Source of the DNA: Flagellimonas flava | GTDB taxonomy: Bacteria; Bacteroidota; Bacteroidia; Flavobacteriales; Flavobacteriaceae | Assembly: GCF_900129665.1 (NCBI RefSeq) | Contig: NZ_FQWL01000006.1 | Coordinates: 5,001-69,000 of the forward strand | DNA: 64,000 nt | Direction of reading: 5' to 3' | The notes under the pieces: model-generated | The model's input: the letters and a program-made list of their open reading frames with translations, nothing else | Told to the model about the DNA's origin: nothing | Databases searched by the model: none | Shown: positions 1-7,657 of the stretch, in pieces | How positions within the stretch are numbered: the stretch's first letter is position 1 | Layout of the letters: each line of letters starts with the position of its first letter | Program-made: the position numbers and the translations under genes

Positions 1-31
1 GACACATTTCAATTTAAAAAACTTAAACAGG

Positions 32-1366
32 ATGAATCGATTTCTTCTTCTAACATTTTTGTTGGTATCCTTTATGGGAAGTTCCCAAGAAAATCAGATA
101 AAAGCGCTGGTTGGCGGAACGCTTATAGACGGATTTGGTGCAGACCCTATTAAGAATAGTGTCATTCTTATTAAGGGAGAAAGAATTATAGAGGTCGGGA
201 ACATCGCAAACACCAAAATACCCTCAGGGGCCGAAATTATTTCCACGGAAGGAATGTCCGTTTTACCGGGGTTATGGGATATGCATGTCCATACCAAACT
301 AACGGGTCATTCGGATTATGGATATTGGGACAAAGTATACCAACCACTTTGGCAAGATGTGATAATGCCCGCTTCCGTCCACCAATTGCTTTTGGCCGGA
401 GTTACCAGTGCAAGGGACTTGGGCGCCCCTTTGGAACCCAGTATCGCGGTGCGTGATGCGGTAAACAATGGCGAAATACCTGGAGCCACCCTTTACGTCT
501 CCGGGCCGTTTATACAACATAAACCTTATCCAGGTACCGAGAATTCAAGATGGGGTGTTGATAGTCCTGAAGATGGTCGAAAGAAGGTAAGGAAATTGGC
601 TCAGGCAGGAGTGGATGTCATCAAGTTGATTGACCATGATCGGATGACAATGCCCGAAGTCAGAGCTGTTGTCGATGAAGCCCATAAGAACAGTTTGAAA
701 GTGGTGGCACATAGCCACAGACCTGAAGAAATACGGAGAGGTTTGGAAGTTGGTGTGGATTGTTTTGAGCATACGGGCCTGTCATCTGCTCCCAGATATC
801 CCGATGATATTATGGAAATGATCAAGGAACGCACGGCCGACATGAGCCAGGGGCCATTATTTTGGTGCCCAACCGTAGAAGTTTTGTACAATTTTGAATA
901 TAACAGGGATAATCTTGAATTTGTAGATGATGATTCGTGGCATTTGGGATTACCAGATACCATTATTACGGACATTAAGAACAGCATTCAACACCCTGAC
1001 CGACTTCCATATTTTCAACTAATGCCATCAAGGAAGCCCACCTTGGAGACCAAAATCAATCAACTATTGGATGCTGGTGTAGTTTTGATGATTGGAACGG
1101 ACAGTGGAATCCCCATGAAGTTCCATAGCCAATCTACGTGGCACGAATTGGATGTTTGGGTAAATGAATTTGGCATTGACCCCATGTATGCTATTCGTGG
1201 GGCTACGTATTGGCCAGCACTTTGGATGGGCGTTGCAGATGATGTTGGTACGGTTACTCCTGGTAAATACGCAGACATTATTGCCGTTAAAGGAGATGTA
1301 TTGAGGTACATTAGCCTACTACAAGATGTGGATATGGTAATCAAGCATGGTAAACGTTATAAATAG
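32..1366 (+). CDS. Secreted amidohydrolase family protein (imidazolonepropionase-like)
   Basis: A 444-residue metal-dependent hydrolase of the amidohydrolase superfamily, likely periplasmic because the first ~19 residues form a signal peptide ending near SSQ. The metal-site signature is present: HVH at residues 85-87, a lysine at about 198 in IKLI, histidines at 227 and 229 (AHSH), FEHTG at about 246-250 and the catalytic aspartate in GTDSG at about 357. The length and order of motifs fit the imidazolonepropionase-like/prolidase-like secreted amidohydrolases common in Bacteroidota. The substrate cannot be read from sequence; peptides, lactams or cyclic amides are possible. It stands just upstream of the hemolysin III-type gene on the same strand, 6 nt away. 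Confidence 0.88.
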   Translation: MNRFLLLTFLLVSFMGSSQENQIKALVGGTLIDGFGADPIKNSVILIKGERIIEVGNIANTKIPSGAEIISTEGMSVLPGLWDMHVHTKLTGHSDYGYWDKVYQPLWQDVIMPASVHQLLLAGVTSARDLGAPLEPSIAVRDAVNNGEIPGATLYVSGPFIQHKPYPGTENSRWGVDSPEDGRKKVRKLAQAGVDVIKLIDHDRMTMPEVRAVVDEAHKNSLKVVAHSHRPEEIRRGLEVGVDCFEHTGLSSAPRYPDDIMEMIKERTADMSQGPLFWCPTVEVLYNFEYNRDNLEFVDDDSWHLGLPDTIITDIKNSIQHPDRLPYFQLMPSRKPTLETKINQLLDAGVVLMIGTDSGIPMKFHSQSTWHELDVWVNEFGIDPMYAIRGATYWPALWMGVADDVGTVTPGKYADIIAVKGDVLRYISLLQDVDMVIKHGKRYK

Positions 1367-1372
1367 AGGTTC

Positions 1373-2008
1373 TTGACCCCCCGTCCCAAATCTGAATTGC
1401 TGGAAGAAAAATGGAATGCCTATTCCCATGCGCTTGGCATTGTCCTTTCCCTATCTGGGATGTTTTTTTTGTTTCAACAGAATTTGGACGAAAAGCCATT
1501 CCTATTTGAAAGCATTTTTGTGTACTGTATATCGCTGATACTGCTATTTAGCGCTTCCACTATTTACCATGCAGTCCAAAACCCAAAACTTAAAAAGAAA
1601 CTTCGTATTCTGGACCATATCAGTATTTATTACCTGATTGCCGGAACCTACACTCCCGTTTGCCTTACGGTACTTGTTGGTTCAAAGGGATGGTTACTTT
1701 TTTATTTGGTATGGGGAATAGCCTTATTTGGAACAATTTTGAAACTTTTTTTTACTGGGAAATTTGAAGCCTTTTCCCTTGCGCTCTATGCCATTATGGG
1801 ATGGATTATTGTGTTGGATGGATCATACCTTGTTGATAATATATCCTCGCAAGGGCTTTTTTACTTATCTCTTGGAGGAGCATTTTATACCTTGGGTATC
1901 TTCTTTTATGCTAAAAAGAGCATTCCATTTAACCATTTGATATGGCATTTTTTTGTCCTCGGAGGCGCAATTAGCCATTGGATTATGATTTACAAAGTTT
2001 TACCGTGA
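1373..2008 (+). CDS. Hemolysin III / TrhA family membrane protein
   Basis: A 211-residue integral membrane protein with about seven hydrophobic segments. It carries the PAQR/HlyIII family marks: HALG near residue 20, a serine plus histidine in SASTIYHA, HISIYYLIAGTYTP, and the paired histidines of HLIWH near the C-terminus followed by SHW. Members are described as hemolysin III or TrhA and are linked to membrane energetics; a hemolytic role is not implied. The start is taken as TTG at 1373, because no in-frame ATG occurs before the first membrane segment. It begins 6 nt after the amidohydrolase stop, so the two are probably co-transcribed. A GC-rich palindrome lies 17-36 nt past the stop. Confidence 0.88.
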   Translation: MTPRPKSELLEEKWNAYSHALGIVLSLSGMFFLFQQNLDEKPFLFESIFVYCISLILLFSASTIYHAVQNPKLKKKLRILDHISIYYLIAGTYTPVCLTVLVGSKGWLLFYLVWGIALFGTILKLFFTGKFEAFSLALYAIMGWIIVLDGSYLVDNISSQGLFYLSLGGAFYTLGIFFYAKKSIPFNHLIWHFFVLGGAISHWIMIYKVLP

Positions 2009-2024
2009 ATAGTTGTTGCATAAA

Positions 2025-2044
2025 GAGAGGGCAATTGCCCTCTC
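2025..2044. terminator. Palindromic hairpin between convergent genes
   Basis: A perfect 20-bp palindrome (GAGAGGGCAATTGCCCTCTC) between the TrhA gene and the convergent lipoprotein gene. It could end transcription from both sides, but the following T-runs are weak on both strands. Confidence 0.55.
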
Positions 2045-2076
2045 CTTGATTTATAATCCATTAAAATATTACTTTT

Positions 2077-3276
2077 TTAAAAGGCATAAGCTGGAATAGC
2101 TGCCAACCCGTTATAACGCTGCTGGCCACCTGTTCCAATTTGGTGAATATGGATAAGTTTGTTGTTCTCCAAATCCACTTGTGCAATATGAGTATTGGTA
2201 GTTTCACTAAATTCGTGAAGTAGAGCATAGATGATCCCGGAATCATTATGAATTAGATTTCTTATTTCATAATCTACAGGGTTCTCATTGGAAAAACCTT
2301 CCATGGTCAATACCATGACTTCAAGCTCTGTTAAAGTCAAATTTGATTTATAAATCTTAATTTGATCCAAGTTACCTGTACCCACAATTATTTCTTGGTT
2401 GCTTCCGCCATATGTCAATCCCAAACCACAGCATGGAAAATCATCTCCGTTAAAATCTATGGATTCATTAAGTAAGCCGGATGAATCAAAACTTGCTAAT
2501 GCCGACACAAAAGGAAACTGTATTTCCAGGGTAGCAAGTATTGAGTTTTCAGGACTAATGATTAAATCCGTAATTTTTTCCCAGATTTTGTTATCATTCT
2601 CATCATTGTTTTCATTCCTTAGTTTGGCTTGAAAGTTCGTTGGATCAATGGAATATAGTTTAGACCGATCTGCCCCAAAACTGGTTGTGGAAACATAAAG
2701 TTGCCCATCATTATAATTGTAAACAACTCCACGTATCCTTATTAGTGGTTCCTCTACTGTTTTCATAGCTGTAAAAGCAGGCGTTAACCCCCCATCGGTC
2801 AAGTCCAAAACATAAAATTGCCCGGTATCTCGATTTGAGACCAACAGCTCTACCTTATCCGTTACTGAAGCGGAGATGGTCAAATCTGATTCTTTAATTA
2901 CAAACTTTGCCACATCACTTTCCGTATCTGCAGGAGCAATTGAAGACCCAGACCAATCAAAATAAAAGTCTTCTTCGTAAATGTCTACTTCCCCATTATT
3001 GATTTTAACCCAAAGCTCATCGCCTTTGGATAAATCCTTGGGTATTTCAGCAGTATAGGAACCCCCATTGTTTAAAGAGTACAAAAATGACAGTTCTCCA
3101 GGAGCCGTATAAGCGTCATCATTGATGGTTGTTTGAGTGATATTGTAAAACACTTCACTCACTGGTGGATTGACATCGTCGGAAGTGGTATTTGGGTCAT
3201 CATCCTTGCCACAATTCACATTCAGAAATACCCATCCGCATACCAATGCGTATAGGGCTAATTTTCTCATTTTCAT
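2077..3276 (-). CDS. Lipoprotein with propeller-like repeats, function unknown
   Basis: A 399-residue putative lipoprotein. The hydrophobic leader ends in a lipobox-like VNCG at about residues 20-23, followed by an acidic linker. Residues ~150-395 contain repeated strands of the kind GQLYVST, KLYSIDP, LASFDSS, IYALLHE and IAQVDL, typical of YVTN/PQQ-like beta-propellers. The family is not recognised and no enzymatic motif is visible. The start may instead be the second ATG (3270). The upstream gap holds 21-bp-spaced direct repeats (3361-3391) that could control it. Likely anchored in the outer or inner membrane facing the periplasm. Confidence 0.7.
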   Translation of the reverse strand: MKMRKLALYALVCGWVFLNVNCGKDDDPNTTSDDVNPPVSEVFYNITQTTINDDAYTAPGELSFLYSLNNGGSYTAEIPKDLSKGDELWVKINNGEVDIYEEDFYFDWSGSSIAPADTESDVAKFVIKESDLTISASVTDKVELLVSNRDTGQFYVLDLTDGGLTPAFTAMKTVEEPLIRIRGVVYNYNDGQLYVSTTSFGADRSKLYSIDPTNFQAKLRNENNDENDNKIWEKITDLIISPENSILATLEIQFPFVSALASFDSSGLLNESIDFNGDDFPCCGLGLTYGGSNQEIIVGTGNLDQIKIYKSNLTLTELEVMVLTMEGFSNENPVDYEIRNLIHNDSGIIYALLHEFSETTNTHIAQVDLENNKLIHIHQIGTGGQQRYNGLAAIPAYAF

Positions 3277-3344
3277 TTTAAAAAGGTTTTAAGGTTATGG
3301 CGCGAATGTAGTTGGGTTCTCCACGCCGATTAGGGATCAATGGA

Positions 3345-3391
3345 CAGAACCCCGTTCTGAATTGACGGATGCCCGTTTTGGATTGACGGAT
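3345..3391. promoter_or_regulatory. 21-bp-period direct repeats plus inverted repeat
   Basis: ATTGACGGAT occurs at 3361-3370 and again at 3382-3391, with CCCGTTTTG between them. A diverged third unit precedes them, containing the perfect inverted repeat CAGAAC-CCC-GTTCTG at 3345-3359. The tract lies between the ZIP gene stop and the lipoprotein start (3276). The 21-bp period resembles LytTR-type operators; the binder is unknown. Confidence 0.45.
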
Positions 3392-3420
3392 CTTTTGAAC
3401 GTTATGGGAAAAATGGGATT

Positions 3421-4110
3421 TTACAGAAAGTAGGCCAAACCAACACCTAAAATGATCACAACCAGTTTGCGCAGGTTAAAGGAATGCCCTTGGGAACTTT
3501 CAAATAGGATAATGGTAGAAATGTGGAGGAAAACCCCAATAGCCAAAGAAGTCAATAAATAACCTCGGTCCTCTACCCAAGAGGAATGATGGGCCAAATA
3601 GCTTCCCATTGGGGTCATCAGTGAAAAAGCACCCATGAAGAGCAAAGTTGTTACTTTTTTCATCCTGGAATTCAATAGGAAGATACCTAGAACTATCGCA
3701 ACAGGGATTTTATGAATGACAATACCATAGAGGATGGGTTGACTGTCGTAAATGGGGACTCCTTCTACAAGTGCATGAACGGACAGACTCAAAAACAATA
3801 ACAGGGGAAAACGGTTTTCCTCAAGATTCAGGTGCATATGACCATGTTCTGCCCCTTTCGAGAAGAATTCCAGAAAGATTTGGAGTAGAACACCGGACAA
3901 AATGAGTATTGCCACAAGGCGTGGGTTATCGTGCTGGTAGACATGGGGCAGCAACTCAAAGAAAATTAGTGCCAACAAAAAGGCCCCGCTGAATGCCAAC
4001 AACAGATGCACCTTTTTTTTATCCTTGGGTTGGGCAAACCAAGCAAAGGCAAATCCTCCCCAAACGGCTAAAATAGGAAGCAAAAAAATCAACAATACGG
4101 GAAAATCCAT
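3421..4110 (-). CDS. ZIP family metal transporter
   Basis: A 229-residue polytopic membrane protein of the ZIP (Zrt/Irt-like) family, predicted to move divalent metal ions such as zinc or iron across the inner membrane. About eight hydrophobic segments are visible. The TM4 metal signature is HALVEG; the TM5 signature reads HKIP, lacking the two glutamates of the classical HExPHE form, so metal specificity may differ. A short His/Glu-rich loop (GAEHGHMHLNLEE) lies between early membrane segments, as is usual in ZIPs. It is divergently transcribed from the downstream RNA methyltransferase gene. Confidence 0.85.
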   Translation of the reverse strand: MDFPVLLIFLLPILAVWGGFAFAWFAQPKDKKKVHLLLAFSGAFLLALIFFELLPHVYQHDNPRLVAILILSGVLLQIFLEFFSKGAEHGHMHLNLEENRFPLLLFLSLSVHALVEGVPIYDSQPILYGIVIHKIPVAIVLGIFLLNSRMKKVTTLLFMGAFSLMTPMGSYLAHHSSWVEDRGYLLTSLAIGVFLHISTIILFESSQGHSFNLRKLVVIILGVGLAYFL

Positions 4111-4138
4111 AGGCTAGGTTGAAGGCGCAAAAATAGCC

Positions 4139-4147
4139 TATTTTTAC
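4139..4147 (+). promoter_or_regulatory. Candidate minus-7 box for the THUMP methyltransferase gene
   Basis: TATTTTTAC, a near match to the Bacteroidota TAnnTTTG element, ends 19 nt before the ATG at 4167. No clear minus-33 TTTG is seen. Confidence 0.4.
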
Positions 4148-4166
4148 GGAAACTTATTTGTTGATA

Positions 4167-5327
4167 ATGGCGGGAAACTTTAGAATGTTGGCCAAGACCC
4201 TATATGGTTTCGAGCCTATTTTGGCGAAAGAACTTAGGAATCTTGGAGCTGGAAGGGTAGAGGAAGGCGTGCGCAATGTTACATTTGAAGGTGACACTGG
4301 TTTTATGTACAAGGCCAATCTTTGTTTGCGAACAGCCTTGAAAGTCATGAAACCCCTTTCCAAATTTAAGGTGCACAACGAAAAGGAACTGTATCGCAAT
4401 GTACTGGAGATGGATTGGCCAGAACTCTTTGATGATGACAAGACCTTTGCCATAGACACCACTATGAATTCGGATGTTTTCAGAAATTCCATGTTCGTAT
4501 CGCAACGGGCCAAGGATGCCATTGTGGACAAGTTTAGGGCGGTCACCAAAAACAGACCTAACGTGGATTCCCATGACCCGGATATTCGAATAAACATACA
4601 TCTCTATAAAAATAACTGTACCATTTCCCTGGATAGCTCAGGTAGCTCACTACACCAAAGGGGGTATAGGATTTCTACGAACATTGCACCAATCAACGAG
4701 GTGTTGGCGGCCGGTTTGCTATTGCATAGTGGATGGGATGGACAGACCGACTTTTTGGACCCGATGTGCGGCAGCGGAACCTTTTTGATAGAGGCCGCCA
4801 TGATCGCATGCAATATTCCTGCAAATATCAATAGGGATCATTATGCCTTTATGAACTGGAAAGATTATGATGCTGAACTCCACCAAAAAATAGTAGATGC
4901 GAGTTTGAACAAAACCAGGGAATTTCGTCATCGTATTCTGGGATACGATAAGGCTCCGTCCGCGGTAAGGAAGGCACAAGAAAACGTTGATAACGCAAAT
5001 CTGACCGAATACATAAATATAGAACGAAAGGACTTTTTTAGGACGGAAAAACCTGTGGAAGCTAAATTGCATATGGTGTTTAACCCCCCATACGGGGAAC
5101 GATTACCCATAGCGGCTGACGATTTTTATGGGCGTATAGGAGATACCCTAAAACAACAGTACTCTGGCACCGAAGCGTGGATGATCAGCTCCAACATGGA
5201 AGCCTTAAAATATGTGGGGTTACGGCCATCACGAAAGATCAAAGCGTATAACGCCAAACTAGAGTCGAGACTTGTAAAGTATGAGATGTATGCGGGAAGT
5301 AAGAAGGCTAAGAATCAATCTAAATAG
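4167..5327 (+). CDS. THUMP-domain class I SAM-dependent RNA methyltransferase (RlmL N-terminal-like)
   Basis: A 386-residue RNA methyltransferase. Residues ~1-155 form the ferredoxin-like/THUMP RNA-binding region with the start typical of the family (AKTLYGFEPILAKEL). The Rossmann methyltransferase domain follows, with motif I in DPMCGSGTFLIEAA and the catalytic motif IV NPPYGERL. NPPY indicates N-methylation of a base, and the architecture matches the N-terminal half of RlmL (23S rRNA m2G2445). The ATG at 4167 was chosen because homologues begin shortly before the THUMP region; an upstream TTG at 4158 is in frame. The C-terminal RlmK half of the E. coli fusion is absent. Confidence 0.85.
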   Translation: MAGNFRMLAKTLYGFEPILAKELRNLGAGRVEEGVRNVTFEGDTGFMYKANLCLRTALKVMKPLSKFKVHNEKELYRNVLEMDWPELFDDDKTFAIDTTMNSDVFRNSMFVSQRAKDAIVDKFRAVTKNRPNVDSHDPDIRINIHLYKNNCTISLDSSGSSLHQRGYRISTNIAPINEVLAAGLLLHSGWDGQTDFLDPMCGSGTFLIEAAMIACNIPANINRDHYAFMNWKDYDAELHQKIVDASLNKTREFRHRILGYDKAPSAVRKAQENVDNANLTEYINIERKDFFRTEKPVEAKLHMVFNPPYGERLPIAADDFYGRIGDTLKQQYSGTEAWMISSNMEALKYVGLRPSRKIKAYNAKLESRLVKYEMYAGSKKAKNQSK

Positions 5328-5361
5328 TTTACAATTTATTTACATTAAGTTCTATTTTAAT

Positions 5362-5370
5362 TAACTTTAC
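5362..5370 (+). promoter_or_regulatory. Candidate minus-7 box for the lysine-rich gene
   Basis: TAACTTTAC, a TAnnTTT-type element, ends 20 nt before the ATG at 5391. Confidence 0.35.
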
Positions 5371-5390
5371 TGAAATCTTTGTGGAGCAAT

Positions 5391-5624
5391 ATGTCTAAAA
5401 AGAGCAAGCTTAAAAAACAACTAAAAAAGGCCAATAAAGAGGTAGCCAAACAAAAGAAAAAGGCCAAAAAGGCGCTTAAGTTGGTAAAAGCGTATAAGAA
5501 AGAAAAGGTAAAGAAAAAGGCGATTAAAAAAGTGTCCAAATTGGCTAAAGCCCAGAAATTGGAAGTAAAGAAAGCAGTAAAAAAAGCAACAAAGGCTAAA
5601 AAAGCCTTTAAGAAAGTAGCTTAA
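5391..5624 (+). CDS. Lysine-rich (histone H1-like) mini-protein
   Basis: A 77-residue, extremely basic protein: about 36 lysines, most others alanine, leucine or valine, no aromatic core and no cysteine. It resembles lysine/alanine-rich histone H1-like or DNA/RNA-binding tails; the composition suits a helix that neutralises nucleic acid. The ATG at 5391 is preferred over an in-frame TTG at 5379. The gene has its own candidate minus-7 box and is followed by a good intrinsic terminator, which supports a real transcription unit. Function is inferred from composition only. Confidence 0.7.
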   Translation: MSKKSKLKKQLKKANKEVAKQKKKAKKALKLVKAYKKEKVKKKAIKKVSKLAKAQKLEVKKAVKKATKAKKAFKKVA

Positions 5625-5649
5625 ACTTAAGCGATACTATCCTAACTTT

Positions 5650-5677
5650 AAAAAGGAGTCAATTTTGGCTCCTTTTT
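5650..5677 (+). terminator. Intrinsic terminator after the lysine-rich gene
   Basis: The hairpin AAAAAGGAG...CTCCTTTTTT, with about 11 paired bases and a T-run, ends at the stop of the convergent ABM gene. It could serve both strands. Confidence 0.75.
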
Positions 5678-5973
5678 TATATGGGAATATCTACAAAGTG
5701 CGCAATGGTGCACGACTCAATATATTTTTCCATTCCCGCTGGAATATGCGCTTGGTTCCAGTTTTGACCGGCAAAATTTATGATATCCTCTTTCGTGGCC
5801 CATTTTGATACCATGAGATAAGTTTTTGGATTCCAAGTCGTGGGCCTTGCAATTTCCAAGTTCAAAAGTCCATGTTGGCTATTGACCAAAGGAACCGATA
5901 TTGCTTTAAATTTCTCTTCAAACTCGTTGTGAAGTTCCAATGGAACTTCTGCAGTAAAGACCCTAATAATCAT
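5677..5973 (-). CDS. Antibiotic biosynthesis monooxygenase (ABM) domain protein
   Basis: A 98-residue single-domain ABM-fold protein (dimeric ferredoxin-like barrel). Recognisable elements are the N-terminal strand MIIRVFTAEV, the central helix with FEEKFKAIS, the GLLNLEIARP strand and the YLMVSKWATKEDI strand/helix typical of the family. Members include quinol monooxygenases and IsdG/HmoA-like haem-degrading enzymes; which applies here cannot be decided. Cytoplasmic. It lies just upstream of the VOC gene on the same strand (30 nt gap). Confidence 0.78.
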   Translation of the reverse strand: MIIRVFTAEVPLELHNEFEEKFKAISVPLVNSQHGLLNLEIARPTTWNPKTYLMVSKWATKEDIINFAGQNWNQAHIPAGMEKYIESCTIAHFVDIPI

Positions 5974-6003
5974 AATTGACGGATTACTATTTCTATGACA
6001 TTT

Positions 6004-6345
6004 TTATTTATCGGACCAAACGGCCAATTCATTTCCAGTAGGATCTTTAAAATGAAAGCGACTTCCACCAGGGAACGAAAAAATGGGTTTGGAAATTATT
6101 CCCCCCTCATCTTCTATACGCTGTTGGATTTGGGAAAGATTCTCGTGGTAAAGTACCACTAGGGCTCCATTCACGACTGGGTCATCAGCTTGCTCAAAAC
6201 CACCTTCAAGACCACTGTTGTCAAAGGCGATATAAGTTGGGCCATAATCCGTAAAAGTCCAGCCAAAGGCATTTTGGTAGAATTGCTTGGTCCTTTCCAA
6301 ATCCTTGGCCTTGAACTCAACGTAATTGATATGGGAATTTTTCAT
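6004..6345 (-). CDS. VOC family protein (glyoxalase/bleomycin-resistance fold)
   Basis: A 113-residue vicinal-oxygen-chelate superfamily protein. It has the paired beta-alpha-beta-beta-beta layout, starting with HINYVEFKAKDLERTKQFYQNAF and ending with the metal-site region FHFKDPTGNELAVW. This class includes glyoxalases, dioxygenases and antibiotic-binding proteins. The compact size and sequence resemble the short PhnB/YdcJ-like group of uncharacterised VOC proteins. Cytoplasmic, with no signal peptide. It lies 10 nt from the stop of the DUF6048 gene, so it may be the distal gene of that operon. Confidence 0.82.
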   Translation of the reverse strand: MKNSHINYVEFKAKDLERTKQFYQNAFGWTFTDYGPTYIAFDNSGLEGGFEQADDPVVNGALVVLYHENLSQIQQRIEDEGGIISKPIFSFPGGSRFHFKDPTGNELAVWSDK

Positions 6346-6355
6346 TGCGGTAGAC

Positions 6356-7120
6356 TTATTGGGACTCGGCGGGAAGCTCTTTTTTCTTTTTTGACTTTTT
6401 ATAAAAAGGTATCAAATAAGAGATGGTGTAATTGTAGCTGACACCAAAATTACTGCCGTCGGTAATCCTATTGAACCCGGGTATCCAAAGATTGGGAAAA
6501 CGTTCCGCTTCCGAATTTGTTATCAAGAACCCCAACCTTGCGCTCATTCCAATATAAATATTGGCAAAGAGCTCTGCTTTGAGCCCTACCACAAATTCTA
6601 ACCAAGAGGCGTTTAAGCCACTAAACTCCTCTCCCGGTTGAGCACCGGGTAAAAGTTCTGTTGGGTTAAAAAAACGATTTCCTTCAAAAATGCTGTACTG
6701 GTTCAAGGTTTGACTAAATGTGGCGTAGGAATACCTTCCCCCAATGGTAATGGCATTGTTCATACCAAACCAGTTTTCATATGTGTTGATATCGACGCCC
6801 AGTTTTAGATAACTACCAGAGGTAGTATAGTTGTACAGCGGTGTGCCTCCCAGGTCTTCGGTCTGCGTTTTTTCCTCATTTCCCAATTCACCGGCGAGAT
6901 AAAGTTTTTGGGTCAATCTGTAATCACCTACAATTTCAAAACCAGTGTAATCGTCATCTAGGAAGGTGAATAACGGCCTATTCAAATCAATACCAACACG
7001 AAGACCATATTCTTGCTTATATTCCACCGTATCCTTGGGCTGTAGGTCTATAGGTTCATCCTGGCCAATTGCCGCAAATCCAATGGAAAAAATTAAAATG
7101 CTAATGAAATATTTTGACAT
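6356..7120 (-). CDS. DUF6048 family outer-membrane-like protein
   Basis: A 254-residue protein with a cleavable signal peptide (ends near AIGQ) followed by alternating strands: GLRVGIDLNRP, YTGFEIVGDYRLT, YLAGELG, YLKLGVDIN, ITIGGRYSYATF, LEFVVGLKAELF and IGMSARLGFL. This suggests a beta-barrel of the outer membrane. The C-terminus is a lysine-rich tail, unusual for a barrel end. I recognise it as DUF6048 from the sequence and from its conserved place next to DUF6452 and rlmD. Its start overlaps the end of the DUF6452 gene by 20 nt, showing translational coupling. Function unknown. Confidence 0.8.
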   Translation of the reverse strand: MSKYFISILIFSIGFAAIGQDEPIDLQPKDTVEYKQEYGLRVGIDLNRPLFTFLDDDYTGFEIVGDYRLTQKLYLAGELGNEEKTQTEDLGGTPLYNYTTSGSYLKLGVDINTYENWFGMNNAITIGGRYSYATFSQTLNQYSIFEGNRFFNPTELLPGAQPGEEFSGLNASWLEFVVGLKAELFANIYIGMSARLGFLITNSEAERFPNLWIPGFNRITDGSNFGVSYNYTISYLIPFYKKSKKKKELPAESQ

Positions 7121-7628
7121 GGATATTGTTGGAGTTTTCTACAGTTTGCTGTACCACATTAATATCTTGAATCCAGTTTTCGGCGCTTTCCGGTAAGGTG
7201 ATGGATAGGTTATCGAATTGGGCCACAAAGCCACACGCCCTTGAAACAAACTCTTCCCTTACTGCATAATTGACGGTCAATTGGTCAATGTTTCCGGTTT
7301 CTTCACCTGTATCTGCATCGTCTGCAGAGTCCGAAATAAATTCAAATTGGGTGCTTCCGGTGGAAATTTGCAACGGAATGGATAGCGAATCAGGGGAATT
7401 TGTTCGATCACTAAATCTAAATGCATCGGAATCGGATAGGATTTGATCGTTGTCAACAGCCCTTATTCTGATTGAAGGCACATCCTTGAATACAGTGGTA
7501 TCTTCAATGTCATAGAAACCAACAACAATTAAAGGGGTGTCACCGTCAACACAGATATCATCTTTTTCACAGGAGGCAAAATGAATCAATAAGAAAGCAA
7601 TAAGTAAGCTGGGGAGTATTTTCTTCAT
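7101..7628 (-). CDS. DUF6452 family lipoprotein
   Basis: A 175-residue lipoprotein. The leader MKKILPSLLIAFLLIHFASC ends in a lipobox (FASC) and is followed by EKDDIC. The mature part is an Ig-like or all-beta domain (TPLIVVGFYDIEDT, LSIPLQISTGSTQFEF, DQLTVNYAVREEFVSRACGF) with conserved cysteines in the N-terminal CVDG and the RACGF strand. It sits directly after rlmD and overlaps the DUF6048 gene, an arrangement conserved in Flavobacteriaceae. It may form a periplasmic or outer-membrane pair with DUF6048; the function is unknown. Confidence 0.8.
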   Translation of the reverse strand: MKKILPSLLIAFLLIHFASCEKDDICVDGDTPLIVVGFYDIEDTTVFKDVPSIRIRAVDNDQILSDSDAFRFSDRTNSPDSLSIPLQISTGSTQFEFISDSADDADTGEETGNIDQLTVNYAVREEFVSRACGFVAQFDNLSITLPESAENWIQDINVVQQTVENSNNIHVKIFH

Positions 7629-7657
7629 TAAAAATTAAAAACAGACATTATCAAAAA

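Noticed and set aside
5974..5983. A single copy of ATTGACGGAT before the ABM gene
   Set aside because: Only one copy and no 21-bp partner; a 10-mer match is expected by chance at this window size.
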